A stretch of 5,643 nt of DNA. Origin: Planctomycetota bacterium. Lineage in GTDB: Bacteria > Planctomycetota > Planctomycetia > Pirellulales > Lacipirellulaceae. Made by a program: the position numbers and the translations under genes. The stretch spans positions 1 to 5,643 of the forward strand of contig JAJRUA010000359.1 of the NCBI GenBank assembly GCA_024278035.1, in the 5' to 3' direction. How positions within the stretch are numbered: the stretch's first letter is position 1; the number at the start of each line of letters is the position of its first letter. Positions 1 through 5,643 of the stretch are shown piece by piece. The notes below the pieces were generated by a model. The model had not been told where the DNA came from and searched no databases. It worked only from the letters and a program-made list of their open reading frames with translations.

Positions 1-220
1 AACAATGAGAAGAGATATCTGTAGAAGGCATCTTTGACGCTGAGAACGTGTGCAAACTGCTTTTAGTGATCAGCATTGTATCGGCGTCAGAGGCACCTCT
101 CACAACCATTTCTCCCACTTACTCTTTTCCATAGTTCCGTCGTTGCTTTTGTGGTTCAACTTTTTATCTCCGTGTCCTCTGTGATCTCGGTGGTGCGTCT
201 TTTCCCTGTTCCCGCAGTGT
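1..220. other. 5' flanking region without a supportable gene
   Basis: All three forward frames are interrupted by stops within the first ~40 bases, and no reverse-strand reading frame has recognisable protein character, so no upstream gene tail can be claimed. The only structure seen is the 9-nt-period repeat at 168-195. A TTGACG at 34-39 resembles a -35 box but has no acceptable -10 box at 16-18 nt. The acylase promoter presumably lies in this stretch but cannot be located. Confidence 0.6.
168..195. repeat. 9-nt-period degenerate tandem repeat (CTCTGTGNT type)
   Basis: Three consecutive 9-nt units start at 168, 177 and 186 (CTCCGTGTC, CTCTGTGAT, CTCGGTGGT) and share CTCNGTG. On the opposite strand this reads as an ACCACNGAG / ATCACAGAG series. 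From memory, this resembles a dispersed intergenic repeat of many planctomycete and some other bacterial genomes, often reading CACAGAGGACACAGAG. The array ends about 25 nt before the first possible acylase start, so it lies in or near the leader of that gene. Confidence 0.6.
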
Positions 221-244
221 GTGCTTCGTCGTAGACTGTTCGGT

Positions 245-2503
245 ATGGAACAGCTCGATCTCAAAGCGTCGCGTGTCAAGTTCTCTGCCTATCGGGATGA
301 GACGGGCGTTCCTCATGTTCGGGCCGACTCTTGGCTCGAAGCCGTTTATGCCTTGGGATATCTGCATGCGCTCGATCGGCCAACGCAGATGTATTTTGCT
401 CGTGCCGTGGCGTCGGGCCGGGCAACCGAGCGGATCGCCAATCGGCCCGATCTGCTCGAAATGGATCGATTTCTCCGTCGCGCAGGAATCCATCGCCAGC
501 TAGGGGACGAGGTGACTCGGCTCCCTGAAGGCGTGCTGGAACAGCTTGAGTGGTACTGCCGGGGAGTGAACGATGGCTTTGGAGAGGTGGGCCGGACGTT
601 GCCGATGTGGGCCGTTGGGTTTCGCCCCGAGCCGTGGGATCCTGAGGCGGTCCTCTTGATTGGCAACCTCTTGAGCTTCGCCGGTCTTGCGATTGGTGAG
701 CAAGAAACTCAGCGAGTGATGCTGGAGTTGATTCAACTCGGAATTGAAGACGAGCGACTGCGTGAGCTGTTTACGCCCTACTTGGATGGCGTCGATTTCG
801 CGCCACTCCGTGAAGTACGGATGGCAAAGCAACTGTCCGACGATGCCCTTGAGTTGCTTGCCGACTTGCCCCGTTTGGCGGGGAGCAACGCCTGGGCCGT
901 GGCACCAAGCCGTAGTGCAACGGGCGCCGCCCTGTTGGCATCAGACCCGCATCTTGAAGTCAACCGTTTACCCGCGATTTGGTACGAAGTGGCTCTTCAG
1001 TGGAAAATTGGCCCAGGGGAAATGGCTAACCCCAAAGGGAAAGAGTACGCCATCGGAGCCACATTGCCCGGATGCCCGCTGATGGCGGTGGGACGCACGT
1101 CGCAGTTGGCATGGGGTGTAACTTATATGCACGCCAACACGAGCGATTTTTTCGTCGAGGACGTTCGACCAAAAATGAGTACAAGTGAGGGGGCCGAAGA
1201 AGAATCGATCTGGCAGTATCGTCGTGGCCAGGAATGGTTCGACTACGAACCGCGTACCGAGACGATTCTATGTCGTGGCGAGAAACCAACCGAACAAAAA
1301 GTTTATAAAAACGATGTTGGCACACTTACGCTAGAACCAGATTCCGCTGGCAAGTATTTGTCGGTCGCCTGGGTAGGGCAGAGGGAGGGGAGCGGCCAGG
1401 CGATTGGAGCGTGGCTCGATGTGATTGCCTCGGCCACCGCCGCCGAGGCGATGGAAGCGGTCAAGCCTTCGCCCCATCCGTCGCTTGTGTGGATTTTTGC
1501 GGACCGTGAAGGGCATATCGGAAAGCAAGCCAGCGGCTGGCTATCAAGACGCAAACGGGCATCGGGCTTGGTTCCCTTGCCTGCTTGGGATGAGCGGAAC
1601 CATTGGCAAGGGGTGATCGTACCGGAGCGGCTTCCGAGCGAATACGACCCACCTCAAGGGTTTGTCGCCTCGGCCAACGAAGAGCTTTACCTTGCCGACG
1701 GGGCACCACTGCACTCGCACGGTTTGCACGACTACCGGCGCCGCCGGATCGATGAACGGCTGATGGAATTGCCCCAGGCGACGATCGAAGAGATGCAGAC
1801 GCTTCAGTACGACGTGCTGAGCCTTCATGCCCGCGACTTGCTGCCTGTGTTGCTCAAGCATGTTGAGGAGGGGCCTCTGAAAGAGCAACTTTCAGCGTGG
1901 GACTGTCGTTTCACACCGGAGAGTACCGAGGCGGTTCTCTTTTTTCGTTTTTACCGTCGCGTGTTGCTAGAGATTTTTGGCCAAGAGCGCGGCATTGGTT
2001 GGCAACGGATGTTTTATCTTGCGACACGGATTGGTTACTCGGCAATGGTCCTTACGGCGCTCGACCGAATGTTACCAAAGGTGACCAGCTCTTGGTGGCG
2101 TGAGCGGAGCAAGCGAGAGATGATCCAACGTGCGGCCGATAAAGCGATGGCCGAGCCGACGCAGTCCTGGAGCCAGGTCAACACGTTTCATTTTGTGAAC
2201 CGCTTTTTTGGGGGCAAGCGTGGCAAGGGCTCGGCCACAGGCCGGTTGCTCGGATTTGCTTCCTCCGCAACGCCCATGCGCGGCTGCCATGCGACTCTGT
2301 TTCAGGGGCACCTCAAAGCGACCGCAACGCGCGAATCGACCTTCGCCCCGAGTTATCACTTTGTCACGGATATGGGGACCGACGTTGCTTGGACCAACCT
2401 ACCGGGCGGGCCCTCAGAAAATCGGTTTTCTAAGTGGTACCAGACGGATATCAATCGTTGGCTGGAAGGGGAGTACAAGCGGTTGGCGGCGGAAACCTCC
2501 TAA
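245..2503 (+). CDS. Penicillin acylase family protein (Ntn-hydrolase, peptidase S45)
   Basis: Predicted amidohydrolase that cleaves an acyl group from an amide (beta-lactam, acyl-homoserine lactone or similar); the true substrate cannot be read from sequence. It is 752 residues from the ATG at 245. An in-frame GTG at 221 would add eight residues (MLRRRLFG); neither start has a visible Shine-Dalgarno, and ATG is preferred because family homology begins soon after it (KFSAYRDETGVPHVRA). The N-terminal alpha part has the usual ..YALGYLHALDRPTQM.. block. The precursor should self-cleave in LAGSNAWAV, between Gly213 and Ser214 (Ser codon 884-886), making Ser214 the N-terminal nucleophile of a ~539-residue beta chain. 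Next come SDPHL, the GATLPGCPLMAVGRTSQLAWG block, and GFVASANEE, whose Asn478 fits the oxyanion-hole Asn of the ANN motif. The C-terminal APSYHFVTDM..GGPSENRFS..Y block is also family-typical. The family is normally exported, yet no signal peptide is visible. It appears intact and complete. Confidence 0.93.
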   Translation: MEQLDLKASRVKFSAYRDETGVPHVRADSWLEAVYALGYLHALDRPTQMYFARAVASGRATERIANRPDLLEMDRFLRRAGIHRQLGDEVTRLPEGVLEQLEWYCRGVNDGFGEVGRTLPMWAVGFRPEPWDPEAVLLIGNLLSFAGLAIGEQETQRVMLELIQLGIEDERLRELFTPYLDGVDFAPLREVRMAKQLSDDALELLADLPRLAGSNAWAVAPSRSATGAALLASDPHLEVNRLPAIWYEVALQWKIGPGEMANPKGKEYAIGATLPGCPLMAVGRTSQLAWGVTYMHANTSDFFVEDVRPKMSTSEGAEEESIWQYRRGQEWFDYEPRTETILCRGEKPTEQKVYKNDVGTLTLEPDSAGKYLSVAWVGQREGSGQAIGAWLDVIASATAAEAMEAVKPSPHPSLVWIFADREGHIGKQASGWLSRRKRASGLVPLPAWDERNHWQGVIVPERLPSEYDPPQGFVASANEELYLADGAPLHSHGLHDYRRRRIDERLMELPQATIEEMQTLQYDVLSLHARDLLPVLLKHVEEGPLKEQLSAWDCRFTPESTEAVLFFRFYRRVLLEIFGQERGIGWQRMFYLATRIGYSAMVLTALDRMLPKVTSSWWRERSKREMIQRAADKAMAEPTQSWSQVNTFHFVNRFFGGKRGKGSATGRLLGFASSATPMRGCHATLFQGHLKATATRESTFAPSYHFVTDMGTDVAWTNLPGGPSENRFSKWYQTDINRWLEGEYKRLAAETS

Positions 2504-2880
2504 ATCGTGGCCTTGATCGCCAATTCTACACAGCTTTGTCCTCGGGCAAATGGATCAAGAGACGTTCCCGCCAAATTGGCAGCCTCTTCTTCGCAACAGC
2601 CCGTTGCCAGAGAGCCGGGCGCCAAAATGACAGCCATCCTCGATTTTCGTGAGGCGGCGTCCGTTGTTTTCGCATCCTAGAAAAATGCCTGTTCCAGCCG
2701 TTTTGAGCGGTTTCTTCTGGGGAAATACCTTTCCCGCCAGCATTGGCGCACGAGTTGCTGTTCAAGGTTACAAGTCGCTGCGTTACCGCTGCGCCAAAAC
2801 CGATTTCTACGGCAGGCCCTTCCTTGGGACTGCCTTTCCGTTACACCCACCCGTACCACCGCGTAAGCGAGGCCCGCACG
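2504..2880. other. 377-nt acylase-groES intergenic region
   Basis: No convincing gene lies here; open frames running into groES look like extensions or shadows. No terminator with a T-tract is visible after the acylase stop. No CIRCE operator (TTAGCACTC-N9-GAGTGCTAA) was seen on either strand. A perfect 6-bp inverted repeat with a 4-nt loop, GGGAAA-tacc-TTTCCC, lies at 2720-2735. The best sigma70-like pair is TTGAGC (2703-2708), a 17-nt spacer and TACCTT (2726-2731). It matches consensus only at 4/6 and 3/6 positions, so it is a weak candidate for the groESL promoter. It overlaps the inverted repeat. Confidence 0.5.
2869..2872 (+). promoter_or_regulatory. Shine-Dalgarno of groES
   Basis: GAGG lies 8 nt before the ATG at 2881 and fixes that start. 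This rejects the in-frame upstream TTG at 2743, which would add an unrelated 46-residue leader, and the internal ATG at 2926. Confidence 0.65.
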
Positions 2881-3191
2881 ATGGCAACTGCCACCAAGAA
2901 AAAGACCAAGGTCAAGCTCGAGCCGATGGGCGACAAAGTCGTCGTCGAGCGTCAAGAATCCTCCGGCACGACCGCCGGTGGTATCGTTTTGCCCGAGTCG
3001 TCGCAAGACAAGCCGAACCGTGGCGAGATTGTTGCCATCGGCCCCGGCAAACTACTGGATGACGGCACCCGTGGCGAGCTACAAGTAAAAGTGGGCGACC
3101 AAGTCCTCTTCACAAGCTACGCCCCTGAGACGATTGAACTCGGCGATGAAGAGTATCTTCTCATGAGCGAGTCGGACATTCTTGCTGTGAT

Positions 3192-3198
<7 letters not shown>
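2881..3198 (+). CDS. groES: Co-chaperonin GroES (Hsp10)
   Basis: The heptameric lid of the GroEL folding chamber, cytoplasmic. It binds the apical domains of ATP-loaded GroEL and closes the cage over the client protein. The product is 105 residues. A lysine-rich lead (residues 1-12, MATATKKKTKVK) precedes the family core that starts at LEPMGDKVVVER. The mobile loop spans about residues 25-41 and carries the GroEL-binding GGIVL motif at 33-37. The roof-loop region follows (AIGPGKLLDDG, about 51-61), then VKVGDQVLF and the C-terminal EYLLMSESDILAVIE. These match canonical GroES in order and length apart from the N-terminal lead of about ten residues, which I recall as common in planctomycetes. 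It is followed by groEL on the same strand after 122 nt, so the two are almost certainly co-transcribed. Heat-shock control is likely but no operator was identified. Confidence 0.97.
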
Positions 3199-4940
<1,742 letters not shown>

Positions 4941-4952
4941 GAATAGACAGGA

Positions 4953-4987
4953 AAGTAGGCTGAAGGCTTGGACCCGGAGGCTGTAGG
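4953..4987. repeat. Degenerate 7-nt-period array after groEL
   Basis: Read on the - strand, five consecutive 7-nt blocks fit a CCTNCAG consensus. Blocks at 4981-4987 (CCTACAG) and 4960-4966 (CCTTCAG) fit fully. The block at 4974-4980 (CCTCCGG) has one deviation, 4953-4959 (CCTACTT) has two, and 4967-4973 is poor. The tract lies 13 nt after the groEL stop and before the terminator, so it is in the 3' untranslated part of the groESL mRNA. Its period matches the mirrored arrays in the groES-groEL spacer but its consensus differs. Confidence 0.5.
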
Positions 4988-4997
4988 AAAAGACAAG

Positions 4998-5035
4998 AAA
5001 AGAGTCGTCGGCATTTATGCTGGCGGCTCTTTTTT
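4998..5035 (+). terminator. Intrinsic terminator of the groES-groEL operon
   Basis: A 16-bp stem (4998-5013 with 5018-5033) is fully paired if three G-T pairs are allowed. It closes on a 4-nt TTTA loop, and a run of six T (5030-5035) overlaps and continues past the right arm. It stands 57 nt after the groEL stop. The A-run on the left arm mirrors the T-run, so it may also work weakly for leftward transcription. It separates the chaperonin operon from the downstream secreted-protein gene. Confidence 0.88.
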
Positions 5036-5203
5036 GCTTTGAGCACTTGATTTAAAAAGGGGGATTTGGGCCAGGGAGACCATGAGAAAACTGGGGTTGC
5101 CGGAATAGTGACTTTGGGGACATATTTATCCCTGTGCTCCTTATCGTGGGAGTTTGTTTTAGAAATGTATGACAAGATGTCATCCGCTGTTTCTCAGTTA
5201 ATC

Positions 5204-5208
5204 AAGGA
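5204..5208 (+). promoter_or_regulatory. Shine-Dalgarno of the secreted-protein gene
   Basis: AAGGA lies 9 nt before the ATG at 5218 and supports that start, which also gives a well-formed signal peptide directly at the N-terminus. Confidence 0.65.
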
Positions 5209-5217
5209 AGAGACTTC

Positions 5218-5643
5218 ATGCAACGCTATTTGGTAGTGGCAATCGTTCTAGCCGGAGGGTTTTTTACTCAGAGCACAGCGGATGCGGCCGTGGTGAATTG
5301 GTATCTCATCAAAGCGCGTGGGTATGAGCAGACCTCGAACTTAGCGCCTACTACGCCCTCGATTCATGCCCTTTTTGCGGGAGTGGATTTTGATATCCCG
5401 AGTGGCTTAGCTGGTGTCTCCCTTGAGGGAGCACCAGGAGGCCCAATCCCCTTTTCTTCTCAGGCTTTGTCGCCGGGGTTTTTTTGGGAGGCCGTCCTCG
5501 AATTCCCCAGCGATGCGGCCCTTGATGCTGCGATACCGGATGGAAATGCTTACTCGATTGACGTACAAACATCCGTAGGAACGGTTAGTGAATCAATCGC
5601 TTTCTCGGGGAGCTACCCCACGCCGATCCCTTTCTTCTCGGGG
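5218..5643 (+). CDS. Secreted protein of unknown function (3'-truncated by window end)
   Basis: An open frame of 142 codons runs off the window without a stop. The first 23 residues form a classical Sec signal peptide: one basic residue (Arg3), a hydrophobic core LVVAIVLAGGFF (5-16), and an A-x-A cleavage site at Ala21-Asp22-Ala23. The mature part begins AVVNWYLIKARGYEQTS. It is rich in Gly, Ser, Pro and alternating hydrophobics, has no cysteine, and suggests a beta-sandwich-type extracytoplasmic protein. The segments YEQTS..AP..PS.HALFAGVDF and FPSDAALDAAIPDGNAYSIDV remind me of secreted proteins seen in Planctomycetes and Verrucomicrobia, some of which carry C-terminal sorting tails; that is an impression, not an assignment. 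It lies 182 nt beyond the operon terminator, so it should have its own promoter, which I could not locate. Codon use is less biased than in groEL (ATA, TTA, GGA appear), as expected for a less expressed gene. Confidence 0.8.
   Translation, partial: MQRYLVVAIVLAGGFFTQSTADAAVVNWYLIKARGYEQTSNLAPTTPSIHALFAGVDFDIPSGLAGVSLEGAPGGPIPFSSQALSPGFFWEAVLEFPSDAALDAAIPDGNAYSIDVQTSVGTVSESIAFSGSYPTPIPFFSG

Noticed and set aside
2519..2580. Possible acylase terminator from GCCAATT / AATTGGC
   Set aside because: The arms are only 7 bp with a loop of about 48 nt and no T-tract, so it does not qualify as an intrinsic terminator.
2743..2880. In-frame TTG-initiated N-terminal extension of groES
   Set aside because: The added residues have no GroES character. 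A Shine-Dalgarno stands 8 nt before the ATG at 2881, and the family-like N-terminus begins there.
2649..3062. 137-codon + strand frame overlapping the groES start
   Set aside because: It runs out of frame through half of groES, is Arg/Pro-rich and has no recognisable motif, so it is a shadow frame.
5097..5126. Promoter TTGCCG-N18-CATATT for the secreted-protein gene
   Set aside because: Both boxes are poor and the spacing is off optimum, so it is not distinguishable from chance.
5105..5135. Sequence around GACTTTGGGGACATATTT resembling ends of REP or IS200-type remnants
   Set aside because: The resemblance is from memory only. There is no transposase, no second copy and no clear palindrome in the window, so it cannot be supported. 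A genome copy-number search would decide.
5471..5490. Seven-T run in the secreted-protein gene as a possible phase-variation or frameshift site
   Set aside because: The reading frame continues with protein-like composition on both sides. A single 7-nt run is too short to claim slippage.

Overview
This window looks like chromosomal DNA from a planctomycete, probably a relative of the Pirellulales. The basis is inference: the GroES N-terminus (MATATKKK..), the GroEL N-terminus ([12 protein letters not shown]..) and the GroEL C-terminus (..MDDMY, no GGM repeat) match what I remember of planctomycete chaperonins. Long intergenic spacers with short-period degenerate repeats also fit. No database search was possible.

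Layout, all genes on the + strand. Bases 1-220 contain no supportable gene, only a 9-nt-period repeat just before the first gene. Bases 221/245-2503 encode a complete penicillin-acylase-family Ntn hydrolase with its autoprocessing Gly-Ser junction intact. A 377-nt spacer follows, with no CIRCE operator that I can see. Then come groES (2881-3198) and groEL (3321-4940), separated by an unusual 122-nt spacer made largely of two mirrored heptamer-repeat arrays that can fold into a long hairpin. A strong intrinsic terminator (4998-5035) closes the chaperonin operon, with a second heptamer-like array between the groEL stop and the terminator. From 5218 to the window edge runs the start of a secreted protein with a clear signal peptide and unknown function.

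GroES and GroEL form one functional unit, the ATP-driven folding chamber. The acylase and the secreted protein show no functional link to it and are probably separate transcription units. The genes themselves are ordinary. The least explained material is intergenic: three short-period repeat tracts (9-nt, mirrored 7-nt, 7-nt), one of which sits inside the groES-groEL operon.
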